From Bradyrhizobium sp. (GTDB lineage: Bacteria > Pseudomonadota > Alphaproteobacteria > Rhizobiales > Xanthobacteraceae): DNA of 32,643 nucleotides. Made by a program: the position numbers and the translations under genes. The notes under the pieces were generated by a model, which was not told the origin of the DNA, did no database searches, and saw nothing but the letters and a program-made list of their open reading frames with translations. The stretch lies in assembly GCF_028868675.1 (NCBI RefSeq), contig NZ_JAGWUA010000028.1, positions 1 to 32,643 on the forward strand, in the 5' to 3' direction. Below are positions 1 to 10,151 of this stretch, piece after piece (the stretch's first letter is position 1; each line of letters begins with the position of its first letter).

Positions 1-1
1 G

Positions 2-706
2 CGCGTCTGCGGCCGCGACGACCAGCAGGGCCTGATCGCTGCCCAGTTCATCGCCAAGAACTTCAAGGGCAAGAACATCGCGATCCTCAACGACAAGACC
101 ACCTACGGCAAAGGTCTCGCCGACGAGACCAAGAAGGCGCTCAACAAGGCCGGCATCACCGAGAAGATGTACGAGTCCTACAACAAGGGCGACAAGGACT
201 TCAACGCGATCGTCTCGCGCCTGAAGAAGGACAACATCGACCTCGTCTACGTCGGCGGCTACCATCAGGAATCGGGACTGATCCTGCGCCAGATGCGCGA
301 CCAGGGCTTGAAGACGGTGCTGATGGCCGGCGACGCGCTCGCCGACAAGGAGTACGCCTCGATCACCGGCCCGGCCGGCGAAGGCACGCTGTTCACCTTC
401 GGCCCCGATCCGCGCAACAAGCCGACCGCCAAGGCGATCGTCGAGCGCTTCAAGGCCAAGAACATCGACCCCGAGGGCTACACGCTCTACACCTACGCCG
501 CGATCCAGGTCTGGTCGCAAGCCGCGAAGAAGGCCGGCACCACCGACGCCAAGAAGGTCATGGCGACCATCAAGGCCGGCAAGTGGGACACCGTGATCGG
601 ACCGATCGAGTATGACGCCAAGGGCGACATCAAGCAGATCGACTACGTCGTCTACAAGTGGGACGCCAAGGGCGGCTACACCGAGATCGGTGCCAAGGGC
701 TCCTGA
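2..706 (+). CDS. Branched-chain amino-acid ABC transporter substrate-binding protein (5' truncated)
   Basis: This is the C-terminal 234 residues of a periplasmic binding protein of the LivK/Leu-Ile-Val type (Peripla_BP_6). The reading frame is open from base 2, so the signal peptide and first lobe lie outside the window. Visible family features are the inter-lobe stretch around IAILNDKTTYGKGLADE, then DLVYVGGYHQESGLILRQM and GYTLYTYAAIQVW. Such proteins deliver branched-chain amino acids or related ligands to a LivHMGF permease. No permease genes lie downstream, because a strong terminator follows 30 bp after the stop. The ligand cannot be told from the sequence. The family call is secure. 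Confidence 0.93.
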   Translation, partial: RVCGRDDQQGLIAAQFIAKNFKGKNIAILNDKTTYGKGLADETKKALNKAGITEKMYESYNKGDKDFNAIVSRLKKDNIDLVYVGGYHQESGLILRQMRDQGLKTVLMAGDALADKEYASITGPAGEGTLFTFGPDPRNKPTAKAIVERFKAKNIDPEGYTLYTYAAIQVWSQAAKKAGTTDAKKVMATIKAGKWDTVIGPIEYDAKGDIKQIDYVVYKWDAKGGYTEIGAKGS

Positions 707-735
707 TCTCCATCGGCGGAGAGATTTCGTCGTCG

Positions 736-764
736 AACGCCCCGGCTCGGCCGGGGCGTTTTTT
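736..764 (+). terminator. Rho-independent terminator of the binding-protein gene
   Basis: An 8-bp GC-rich perfect stem (CGCCCCGG, 738-745, with CCGGGGCG, 751-758) has a 5-nt loop and can be lengthened by two A:T pairs. It is followed by a run of six T at 759-764. It lies between two convergent genes. The T tract is on the plus-strand side only, so it mainly serves the transporter gene. Confidence 0.9.
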
Positions 765-772
765 CGTGCGGA

Positions 773-1168
773 TCAGAGCGCCGCCGCCGGGCGGCCACTC
801 GCCGGCTCGCCGGCCGACTGCGCCGCCTCGAGCGCCTGCAGGAGATCGTTGGGACGGAACGGCTTTTGCAGGCACGCCACGTTCCCAAGCTCGCTCGACT
901 GCTCCATGAAGTCGAGCGCGGTCATGCCGGAAACCGCAACGATCGGGAGCCCGGGCGCGCGCTCGCGGATCGCCGCGATGACGTCGACGCCGCTGGCATC
1001 GGCCAGAAAGATGTCCACGATCGCAGCGTCGAACGTGGATTCGCCGAATGCCTTCAACCCGGCCGCGCCGCTCTCCGCCTCGACCACCTCGAAACGATTG
1101 ACCCGGAGCACGATGGACATCATCGCACGGACGTCCTTCTGGTCGTCGATGACGAGAATGCGGTGCAT
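773..1168 (-). CDS. Single-domain response regulator (CheY-like receiver)
   Basis: A 131-residue protein that is a receiver domain with no output domain. The acidic pair D8-D9 (ILVIDD), the phospho-acceptor D52 (AAIVDIFL), the S80 switch position (AVSG) and K102 (LQKPF) are all present. The ATG at 1168 is chosen because GGGAG sits 8 nt upstream; the frame stays open further upstream but without a ribosome site. It is divergent from a hybrid histidine kinase starting at 1431, which is a natural phosphodonor candidate, although that kinase has its own receiver. It may act as a phosphate sink or a shuttle to another protein. The receiver fold is certain; the partner is inference. Confidence 0.92.
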   Translation of the reverse strand: MHRILVIDDQKDVRAMMSIVLRVNRFEVVEAESGAAGLKAFGESTFDAAIVDIFLADASGVDVIAAIRERAPGLPIVAVSGMTALDFMEQSSELGNVACLQKPFRPNDLLQALEAAQSAGEPASGRPAAAL

Positions 1169-1430
1169 GGGAACAACTCCCGGCGTCCTGGAATTGATAT
1201 CGGTCGAATACACGGCATTCCCGAGCCGGGAAGCCATGGGTGCGAAGCCGCCATTATTTCTCGGGGCCAGTAAAGGTCATGTTACCCGTTGTCCGGCTCG
1301 TCGCTCTCAAAAACGCTAGTAATATATAACCGTTGATTGAGTCGCGCACGCCTATCCTCCGATCACGCACCATGACGGCTGTCTGGAGGAGCGTGGCGCC
1401 CGCTCCGAGGGAACCAGCGAGGCGCGATGC

Positions 1431-4220
<2,790 letters not shown>

Positions 4221-4282
4221 GCGCGCGGCGCGGCTGCGATATCGCTTGATCCGAGTTGCCTTCAGCCGCCCGGAGCGCCGTC

Positions 4283-5278
4283 GTGAAAAACCTGCTCACC
4301 GATATCGCCGGCGTCCGCGTCGGACATGCCGACGACGCGAGGCTCGCCTCCGGCGCGACCGCGATCGTGTTCGACGCGCCGGCGGTGGCCGCGATCGACG
4401 TGCGCGGCGGCGGGCCCGGCACGCGCGAGGATGCGCTGCTCGATCCCGCCAATACGGTCGAGCGTGTCGACGCGCTCGCGCTGTCCGGTGGCTCGGCCTT
4501 CGGTCTCGACACCGCCGGCGGCGTGCAGGCCTGGCTCGCCGAGCGTGGCCGCGGCTTGAGAATCCGCGACGCGGTGATCCCGATCGTGCCCGGCGCGATC
4601 GTGTTCGATCTGCTCAATGGCGGCGACAAGGCCTGGGGCCGCTTCTCGCCCTATCGCGATCTCGGCCATGCGGCCGCGGAAGCGGCCGGCTCCGATTTCG
4701 CGCTCGGCAGCGTCGGCGCGGGCCTTGGCGCCACGACTGCGAACTTCAAGGGCGGGCTCGGCTCGGCGTCCGCGACGACGCAGGACGGCGTCACGGTCGC
4801 AGCGCTCGCCGTGGTCAACGCGGTCGGCAGCGTCACCGTGGGCGACGGTCCGTGGTTCTGGGCCGCGCCGTTCGAGGTCGGCGACGAGTTCGGCGGCCGC
4901 GGCCTGCCGGCCTCCTTCACGCCCGGCATGCTCGAGATGCGCATCAAGGGCGGACCCGCGGCGAGCCCGCGCGAAAACACCACGCTCGCGGTCGTCGTCA
5001 CCGACGCCACGCTGACCAAGACGCAAGCCAAGCGGCTTGCCATGATTGCGCAGACCGGCGTTGCGCGCGCCATCTATCCCGTGCACGCGCCGCTCGACGG
5101 CGACGTGCTGTTCGCCGCCGCCACCTGCGCAAAGCCGGTCGAGCCGCTGGTCGGCCTGACCGAGCTCGGCATGGTCGCCGCCAATGTCGTTGCGCGCGCG
5201 ATCGCCCGCGGCGTCTACACCGCGACCGCGCTGCCGTTTGCGGATGCGCAGCCGGCGTGGAAGGACCGGTTCGGGTAG
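4283..5278 (+). CDS. P1-family (S58/DmpA-NylC type) self-processing peptidase or amidohydrolase
   Basis: A 331-residue member of the L-aminopeptidase/D-esterase and nylon-oligomer hydrolase family. The N-terminal NLLTDIAGVRVGHADD and the block LALSGGSAFGLDTAGGVQAWL are characteristic. These enzymes cleave themselves to expose an N-terminal nucleophile. Here the junction RENTTLAVVVTDATLTK places the likely cut between N232 and T233, which resembles NylC (Asn-Thr) more than DmpA (Gly-Ser). The GTG at 4283 is preferred because GGAG lies 7 nt upstream; a TTG nine codons earlier has none. It lies 62 bp after the hybrid kinase on the same strand, with no evident shared function. The substrate is unknown. 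Confidence 0.9.
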   Translation: MKNLLTDIAGVRVGHADDARLASGATAIVFDAPAVAAIDVRGGGPGTREDALLDPANTVERVDALALSGGSAFGLDTAGGVQAWLAERGRGLRIRDAVIPIVPGAIVFDLLNGGDKAWGRFSPYRDLGHAAAEAAGSDFALGSVGAGLGATTANFKGGLGSASATTQDGVTVAALAVVNAVGSVTVGDGPWFWAAPFEVGDEFGGRGLPASFTPGMLEMRIKGGPAASPRENTTLAVVVTDATLTKTQAKRLAMIAQTGVARAIYPVHAPLDGDVLFAAATCAKPVEPLVGLTELGMVAANVVARAIARGVYTATALPFADAQPAWKDRFG

Positions 5279-5280
5279 AA

Positions 5281-5326
5281 GCATGATCCGGAAAAGCGTG
5301 AAGCGGTTTTCCAAAATGGATCATGC
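5281..5326. repeat. Bradyrhizobium-type interspersed palindromic element
   Basis: A 9-bp perfect outer stem (GCATGATCC at 5281-5289 with GGATCATGC at 5318-5326) and an inner GGAAAA/TTTTCC stem (5290-5295, 5307-5312) form one long hairpin in the convergent spacer between the peptidase and yhhN-like genes. The sequence matches my memory of a common short extragenic palindrome in Bradyrhizobium and relatives. Only this copy was noticed in the window. Confidence 0.75.
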
Positions 5327-5383
5327 TCAAATAAAAGGCCGGATCCGCCCACGCGGCCATCGAGCCGCGGCTCATATGCGCGA

Positions 5384-6130
5384 TCAGGCGACGCGATCTT
5401 CCGAATTCGACGAGGTCTGGCCTATTTCGGCGCGGCTGGTCGCATCAGTCGACCGCGCGAACAGCCATTGAGCGATATAGTAGGAGCCGAGCACCCAAAG
5501 CGATTGGCCCGGAATGGTCCAGCGGAAACGTCCATAGGCGAGGATCGTATCGCTGATCAGGAACAAGACGCCGCCCATGGCTGCCAAGCGCGCCGCTTCT
5601 CCGGCCGGCGTTCCCCGCGGCATCCGGCTTGCCCGCGACACGGCCTGGGCGGCCATGAAGGCGAGAGCCGCAGCGTAGAGCGCCACAGGCAGTCTCATGG
5701 CGGCGGGCACTGCATTCCAGAGGCCGGCTACCATCAAGAGTGCAACGACGGCAAAACCGGCAAAGATCGGCCACTCGCCGGGACGCGCATCGCGCGTCAG
5801 CGCATAGATGTAGGCGCAATGCGTCAGCAGAAAGCAGACGAGCCCCCAGAGAAAACGGTCACCCGGGAGCATGAGGAAGACGTCCCCGGCAAGCGCAAAC
5901 GCCAGACCGGCGGCGATCGCCCGCCGGTAGGTCGTCATCGAGGCGTTTCGCAGGACCATGACGATGAGCAGCGCCGTCGCGGTCGGCTTCGTCAGATAGT
6001 GTAGCCATTGCCAGGCTCCCTGACGATCACTCGCGAGCAGGCCGCCGCAGATGGCGCCGATCGCGCAGAGGAAGAACGCCGTCTGAAGAAGGCGATTGTC
6101 GTTGGCGACGGATGGCGCGCCTCGCTCCAT
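5384..6130 (-). CDS. YhhN family integral membrane protein (lysoplasmalogenase-like)
   Basis: A 248-residue protein made almost entirely of hydrophobic segments (about eight), as expected for YhhN/TMEM86. Family landmarks are YLTKPTATALLIVMVL near the N-terminus, FALAGDVFLMLPGDRF and the late GGVLFLISDTILAYGRF, which carry conserved acidic residues. Eukaryotic members hydrolyse the vinyl-ether bond of lysoplasmalogens, but the substrate of the bacterial proteins is mostly unknown. The ATG at 6130 is chosen because GGGGA lies 8 nt upstream; the frame extends 17 codons further without support. It faces the P1 peptidase gene convergently. The family call is solid; the enzymatic role is by homology only. 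Confidence 0.88.
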   Translation of the reverse strand: MERGAPSVANDNRLLQTAFFLCAIGAICGGLLASDRQGAWQWLHYLTKPTATALLIVMVLRNASMTTYRRAIAAGLAFALAGDVFLMLPGDRFLWGLVCFLLTHCAYIYALTRDARPGEWPIFAGFAVVALLMVAGLWNAVPAAMRLPVALYAAALAFMAAQAVSRASRMPRGTPAGEAARLAAMGGVLFLISDTILAYGRFRWTIPGQSLWVLGSYYIAQWLFARSTDATSRAEIGQTSSNSEDRVA

Positions 6131-6179
6131 TGTCTTTCCCCAAACACGGTCAGCATCGCGGGCCGCCACCGCTCCCGTC

Positions 6180-6204
6180 ATCGCCGGGCCTTGGGTCCGG
6201 CGAT
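6180..6204. repeat. Short extragenic palindrome (ATCGCCGG...CCGGCGAT)
   Basis: An 8-bp perfect inverted repeat (6180-6187 with 6197-6204) extends inwards by three more pairs including one G-T, leaving a TTG loop. It is of the kind often dispersed between genes in Bradyrhizobiaceae. It lies in the 176-bp spacer between the EF-hand gene and the yhhN-like gene. Confidence 0.5.
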
Positions 6205-6261
6205 CCCGTGTCCTGCCGTCAGGAATGCCTGGAGGCGATCAGTGAAGCGGGACACAGGGGG

Positions 6262-6280
6262 TGCCCGCATTCTGCGGGCA
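6262..6280. repeat. Perfect 8-bp hairpin after the EF-hand gene
   Basis: TGCCCGCA (6262-6269) and TGCGGGCA (6273-6280) form a perfect stem with a TTC loop, 26 bp beyond the EF-hand stop codon on the minus strand. No T tract follows on either strand, so it is either a factor-assisted 3' hairpin or part of a dispersed palindromic repeat together with the element at 6180. Confidence 0.55.
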
Positions 6281-6306
6281 TGACGACTGGGAAGGCGGAA
6301 ACGCGA

Positions 6307-7080
6307 TCAGGCCGTCATCGATACGGCCGAGGATGCGGTCGAGGTCGAGATCGCCTGCGCCTCGCGCTGCATCATCTGCTCGAACCAGTTGTAGGGCGAG
6401 TTGGCGGAACTCGAAGCGCTGGAGGCGCCGGGCGTCGTCATGGAGACCTTGAAGCCGTCGGCATATTTGACGGTGGTCGTGGTCGAGCCGTCGGCATTGG
6501 TGACCGAAGTCGAGGTCGACCCGCCGCTCGCCTGCGTCGAGGAATCCGAGCCGTCGCCGGCGCCGCTCGCACCGGCCGCATGGTGGTGATGACGGTGCCC
6601 GGCGCCCTTCAGCGCTTTCGACATCTCGTCGAGGCTGACGCTGCCGTCCGAATTCGCATCAAGCTTGGAGAAAACGTCATCGGCCTGCGCCAGATTGGTG
6701 CCGCCGGCGCCCAGCGCGTTCTCGAATTCCGACTTGGTGATCTTGCCGTCGCCGTCGGCGTCGATCTGCGAGAACAGGTCCTTCAGCGCGTCCTGCCGGC
6801 TGGTCGGGGACGATGTCGATGTCGTCGATCCCGTCGCGGACTGGCTTTGGGCCGCGAGCAGCGCGCTCATGGTCTCCGGCGAGATCTGCGGGCGGTTGCC
6901 GGAATTGACCCAGGACAACGCGTCGGTCGAGTTGCTGCTCGTGTTGCTGCCGCTGTCGAAGGCGAACGGGTTGGCCGTGCCATGGCCGAAGCCGGTCTGT
7001 TGCGTGGCCGAGGATTTCTGCGACGTCAGCGACTGCAGCGCGTCGAGCGCGGAGGACACGGCACCGAGGGCGAACAACAT
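6307..7080 (-). CDS. EF-hand calcium-binding protein, Ser/Thr-rich
   Basis: A 257-residue protein with two canonical EF-hand loops: DADGDGKITKSE (residues 107-118) and DANSDGSVSLDE (141-152). Both have acidic or polar residues at loop positions 1, 3, 5 and 12, so both should bind calcium. The N-terminus (MLFALGAVSSALDALQSL) is a short hydrophobic/amphipathic helix without a clear cleavage site. The rest is low-complexity Ser/Thr/Gly with a histidine cluster near residue 165 and a structured C-terminus ending in YNWFEQMMQREAQAIS. The ATG at 7080 has GGAG 9 nt upstream. Similar proteins occur in Bradyrhizobium and resemble the XopAW-like group of Xanthomonas. The role and localisation are unknown. 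Confidence 0.85.
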   Translation of the reverse strand: MLFALGAVSSALDALQSLTSQKSSATQQTGFGHGTANPFAFDSGSNTSSNSTDALSWVNSGNRPQISPETMSALLAAQSQSATGSTTSTSSPTSRQDALKDLFSQIDADGDGKITKSEFENALGAGGTNLAQADDVFSKLDANSDGSVSLDEMSKALKGAGHRHHHHAAGASGAGDGSDSSTQASGGSTSTSVTNADGSTTTTVKYADGFKVSMTTPGASSASSSANSPYNWFEQMMQREAQAISTSTASSAVSMTA

Positions 7081-7330
7081 TGTCGACAACTCCAACCAGC
7101 GCCGCAGGTCGCGGCCAATGCTGACGAAGAGACCAGCAAGCACCGTGCCAGCGCAAAAACCTCAATGAAATCGGCCCTTGCGGCCTCTCGCGGCACCGGC
7201 ATGCCCCGGCAATTCGTGCCGAAGCGGCAGATTTTTCCACCCACGGGAGGCGCGTCCTGGGCGCATTGCTCCCGGTCATCCCCCATGTTAGGCGAGGCCC
7301 GTCCTTCAAGCGTCCGCGGGGAACAGCCTC

Positions 7331-8032
7331 ATGACCCAGCCCTTCGCCCCCCGACCCCTGGTGATCGCGCCGTCGATCCTGGCCTCCGATTTCTCCAGGC
7401 TCGGCGAAGAGGTGCGCGCGGTCGATGCCGCCGGCGCCGACTGGATCCATCTCGACGTGATGGACGGGCATTTCGTTCCCAACATCTCCTATGGGCCCGA
7501 CGTCATCAAGGCGATGCGGCCGCATACGAAGAAGGTCTTCGACGCGCATCTGATGATCGCGCCGTGCGACCCCTATCTCGAAGCCTTCGCCAAGGCGGGC
7601 TGCGACCACATCACCGTGCACGCCGAGGCGGGGCCGCATCTGCACCGCTCGCTGCAGGCCATCCGCGCGCTCGGCAAGAAGGCCGGCGTCTCGCTCAACC
7701 CGGGCACGCCGATCAGCGCGCTCGAATACGTCATCGACCTCGTCGACCTCGTGCTGGTGATGTCGGTCAATCCCGGCTTCGGCGGCCAGGCCTTCATTCC
7801 CTCCGCGCTCGGCAAGATCCGCGACATCCGCGCGATGACCGCGGGCCGCCCGATCGACATCGAGGTCGACGGCGGCGTCGGACCCGACGTTGCCGGCTCG
7901 CTGGCCGCGGCCGGCGCCAACGCCTTCGTGGCCGGCACCGCCGTGTTCAAGGGCGGCACGCAGGAGGCCTACAAGACCAGCATCGCCGCGATCCGCAATG
8001 CGGCCGCATCCGCGCGCGGCGAGGCGATCTGA
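7331..8032 (+). CDS. rpe: Ribulose-phosphate 3-epimerase
   Basis: A 233-residue cytoplasmic TIM-barrel enzyme that interconverts D-ribulose 5-phosphate and D-xylulose 5-phosphate in the pentose phosphate and Calvin cycles. The sequence shows the [14 protein letters not shown] start, metal and catalytic elements [14 protein letters not shown] and FDAHLMI, the flexible loop [13 protein letters not shown], and the phosphate-binding end [27 protein letters not shown]. The length is normal. The ATG at 7331 has a GGGGA stretch about 8 nt upstream. It is divergent from the EF-hand gene across 250 bp in which I see nothing firm. No cbb genes are adjacent, so a housekeeping copy is most likely. Confidence 0.97.
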   Translation: MTQPFAPRPLVIAPSILASDFSRLGEEVRAVDAAGADWIHLDVMDGHFVPNISYGPDVIKAMRPHTKKVFDAHLMIAPCDPYLEAFAKAGCDHITVHAEAGPHLHRSLQAIRALGKKAGVSLNPGTPISALEYVIDLVDLVLVMSVNPGFGGQAFIPSALGKIRDIRAMTAGRPIDIEVDGGVGPDVAGSLAAAGANAFVAGTAVFKGGTQEAYKTSIAAIRNAAASARGEAI

Positions 8033-8152
8033 AGCCGCGAAAGCGCAGCACACCCGCCTTGCGGCTCTCGCGGACGTCGCCGGGCCGCGAAGAATAGTTC
8101 GTCGAATCCGTATTCCTCCGGGCTTCCCCGATTCGCGCAAATCACATCACAA

Positions 8153-8180
8153 ATGCGCTCCCAGTTTTTCGGGAGCGCAT
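8153..8180 (+). promoter_or_regulatory. Perfect hairpin enclosing a Shine-Dalgarno sequence
   Basis: Arms ATGCGCTCCC (8153-8162) and GGGAGCGCAT (8171-8180) are perfectly complementary over 10 bp with an 8-nt loop (AGTTTTTC). The right arm contains GGGAG, the only good ribosome site for the ATG at 8182, which begins 2 nt after the stem. If transcribed, the stem would block initiation at that ATG. A terminator is less likely, since the T run is in the loop rather than after the stem. Confidence 0.6.
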
Positions 8181-8181
8181 C

Positions 8182-8325
8182 ATGACGACGACCCTGGTCC
8201 CGAGTGGCGTGGCGTTGTGTCCTGGCGTTCATGCGGCGATCGCGCCGCGCTGCAGCAGGTGTACCCGGCCGGAAAAGGTCGGGATTTCAGCCCGCGTCGC
8301 CCCGGCCGATCGGGGCGTGGCGTGA
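8182..8325 (+). CDS. Small hypothetical protein (47 aa), doubtful
   Basis: A 47-codon ORF that starts with ATG six nt after GGGAG and ends 5 bp before the next small ORF. It contains three cysteines (ALCPG and CSRCTR), which hint at metal binding, but there is no recognisable domain. Its translation start lies directly after a perfect hairpin (8153-8180) that would hide the ribosome site. It could be a regulated small protein, a leader peptide for the next ORFs, or chance coding in GC-rich DNA. Confidence 0.35.
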   Translation: MTTTLVPSGVALCPGVHAAIAPRCSRCTRPEKVGISARVAPADRGVA

Positions 8326-8330
8326 CGCCG

Positions 8331-8510
8331 ATGCAGATTGCGATCGTGAAGCGTCGGCCGAAGCGCAGATGCCGCATCCCGCGGCGCCCGCATCCGGACC
8401 TCGACTTCTTCTTCGGCCGCTACGAGCGCGCCGATCTCAAACCCGTCAACGAGACCCGGACCGACGTTCCGGAACTGGAGCGCCAGTTCCGGCCGCAGCC
8501 CCGGCATTGA
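8331..8510 (+). CDS. Small basic hypothetical protein (59 aa), doubtful
   Basis: A 59-codon ORF (MQIAIVKRRPKRRCRIPRR...) with a strongly basic N-terminal third followed by a mixed segment DLDFFFGRYERADLKPVNE. No domain was recognised. It begins 5 bp after the 47-aa ORF and ends 25 bp before the zinc-ribbon gene, so the three may share a transcript. No good Shine-Dalgarno sequence precedes its ATG. It might be translated by coupling or be spurious. Confidence 0.35.
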   Translation: MQIAIVKRRPKRRCRIPRRPHPDLDFFFGRYERADLKPVNETRTDVPELERQFRPQPRH

Positions 8511-8535
8511 GATCCCCCTTTCCGGAATACGCGAG

Positions 8536-8730
8536 ATGAATCCACTTTGCCCCCACTGCCTGACCGAGATGTCCAAGGCAGCCGCGTCGCGCAACCTGTT
8601 CCACTGCGAGCCGTGCCACGAGATCATCCAGTTCTTCGCCGTGAGCTCCGACTCCAGCGACGTCGGTCCGCAGTTCTGGCTGCCGATCCGCCGCAAGCGC
8701 GGCGGCTTAGCCGGCGGCTTCGCTGGCTGA
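8536..8730 (+). CDS. Small zinc-ribbon hypothetical protein (64 aa)
   Basis: A 64-residue protein with a four-cysteine arrangement C5-x2-C8-x15-C24-x2-C27 (CPHC ... CEPC), the expected pattern of a zinc ribbon, followed by an aromatic/acidic stretch and a basic C-terminus (LPIRRKRGG). No enzymatic domain is present. It could be a small nucleic-acid- or protein-binding adaptor. The last 24 bp overlap the 3' end of the opposing kinase gene (8707-10146), an antisense tail-to-tail overlap. The ATG is preceded by weak purine-rich sequence only. The function is unknown. Confidence 0.65.
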   Translation: MNPLCPHCLTEMSKAAASRNLFHCEPCHEIIQFFAVSSDSSDVGPQFWLPIRRKRGGLAGGFAG

Positions 8731-10146
8731 CGCTTCTCCGGAGTCCTCCGCCAGCCGCTGCGGCCGCACCACGGTGACGGTGCAGGAGGCTTCCGCCGCC
8801 ACCTTGGCCGAGACGCTGCCGAGCAGCGTGCGCTTGAACGAGCTTTGCCGCGCGCCGATGATGATGTGGTCGACCGAGTTGGCCTCGGCGAACTCCAGCA
8901 GCGCCGCGGCGGGGTCGACCGCCTCCAGCACATGCGCCGAGAGCCTGCTTTCGTCGAGCCTGAGCGGCGTCGCCCAGTGGCGCAGCGCCACCAGCCGGTC
9001 GACATGCTTGTTGGAGCCCCGCTCGTCCAGCGTCCGGTCGATGGCGATGCGGCTGAGCTTCAGCACGTTGACGCAGGCAAGCCGTGCCGCGGGCAGGGTC
9101 GCGAGGATCCGTTCAACGGTGACGCGCAGCGCCTCGTTCAGCTCGGGCGCGCCCTCGGCGGTGTCGAGCGCGACCGCGACGATCGGGCTCGAGGCGATTT
9201 GCGCCGCGACGTCGGCTTTGCGTTGCGGCTGCGTCACGTCGCGGTTGAACCGGCGCCGCAACACCGTGGAGAGCGGATCGCGCTTGAGCCGCTCCGAGCG
9301 CGCGGTCAGCCTGACCTGGTCGGGGTGCACGAGATCGAAGGCGAGCTGGGAGGCGGTCGGATACCGCCACACCGGCTGGATCTCCAGGCAGCGCAGCACC
9401 ACCTCCTGCAGCCAGGGCGGATAGTCGGCGCGCAGCGCACGCGGCGGATAGGGATCGCGCCACAGCCGGCGCCGCATAGCCCGCAGCGTCTCGCCCTCGC
9501 CGAACGGCCGTTCGCCGGTGGTGAAGAAATAGAGCAGCACGCCGAGCGAAAACAGATCGCTGCGCGGATCGTCGCGCGATCCCAGCAGCCGCTCCGGCGC
9601 CATGTAGGGCGCGGTGCCGTAAGGCAGGCGAAACTCCTCCTGCAGCAGGTCCGGCAGATCGGTATGGTGCGACAGGCCGTAGTCGATCAGCACCGCCTCG
9701 CCGCTCTCGCGGAACATGATGCTGCTCGGCTTGATGTCGTGATGGATGACGTTCTGCCGGTGCAGGTCGGCGAGCGCGGCCGCGATCCTGGCGACGAGCG
9801 CCCGCGCCTCGTCGTAAGGCAGCGGCAGGTCGGGCAGCCGCTTGTAGAGCGTGGTACCGGGAATGCGCTCGATCACGACATAGGCCTGCCTGGCGAAATC
9901 GCCGGTGCCGAAGCAGGTCGGCACGTGCGGCCCGGCCAGTCGCGGCAGGATCATCATCTCCATCTCGAAGGACACGATCGCCGCCGGATCCTCGCCCTCG
10001 GAGACGCGCGGAATCTTCATCAGCAGCGGCACGGAGATGCCGGGGTGGGTGACGCTCCACAGCGTCGCCATGCCGCCGGAATGCACGCATTCGCCGATCG
10101 TGTAGCCGTCGATCTCGGCGCCGGACTTGACCAGGGTTTTCGGCAT
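8707..10146 (-). CDS. Ser/Thr protein kinase fused to a universal stress protein (UspA) domain
   Basis: A 479-residue protein. Residues about 14-270 form a eukaryotic-type (Hanks) kinase: a degenerate glycine loop (GECVHSGGMATLW), ATP-binding K44, catalytic loop VIHHDIKPSSIMF with D137 and K139, metal-binding D155 in a DYG (not DFG) motif, and YMAPERL. Residues about 320-470 form a Usp domain with VAVALDTAEG at its start and the nucleotide-binding GARQSSFKRTLLGSVSAKV near its end. No transmembrane segment is seen, so it is probably cytoplasmic. Its ATG lies 5 bp after the phosphoesterase stop, so the two are likely co-translated. The frame extends upstream into the phosphoesterase gene, but that extension is not protein-like. 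The targets are unknown. Confidence 0.93.
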   Translation of the reverse strand: MPKTLVKSGAEIDGYTIGECVHSGGMATLWSVTHPGISVPLLMKIPRVSEGEDPAAIVSFEMEMMILPRLAGPHVPTCFGTGDFARQAYVVIERIPGTTLYKRLPDLPLPYDEARALVARIAAALADLHRQNVIHHDIKPSSIMFRESGEAVLIDYGLSHHTDLPDLLQEEFRLPYGTAPYMAPERLLGSRDDPRSDLFSLGVLLYFFTTGERPFGEGETLRAMRRRLWRDPYPPRALRADYPPWLQEVVLRCLEIQPVWRYPTASQLAFDLVHPDQVRLTARSERLKRDPLSTVLRRRFNRDVTQPQRKADVAAQIASSPIVAVALDTAEGAPELNEALRVTVERILATLPAARLACVNVLKLSRIAIDRTLDERGSNKHVDRLVALRHWATPLRLDESRLSAHVLEAVDPAAALLEFAEANSVDHIIIGARQSSFKRTLLGSVSAKVAAEASCTVTVVRPQRLAEDSGEASASEAAG

Positions 10147-10151
10147 CGTTC

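Noticed and set aside
6112-8097. Open frame of about 660 codons across the EF-hand gene and rpe
   Set aside because: It overlaps two well-supported genes in other frames and encodes Arg-rich sequence typical of GC-rich antisense reading.
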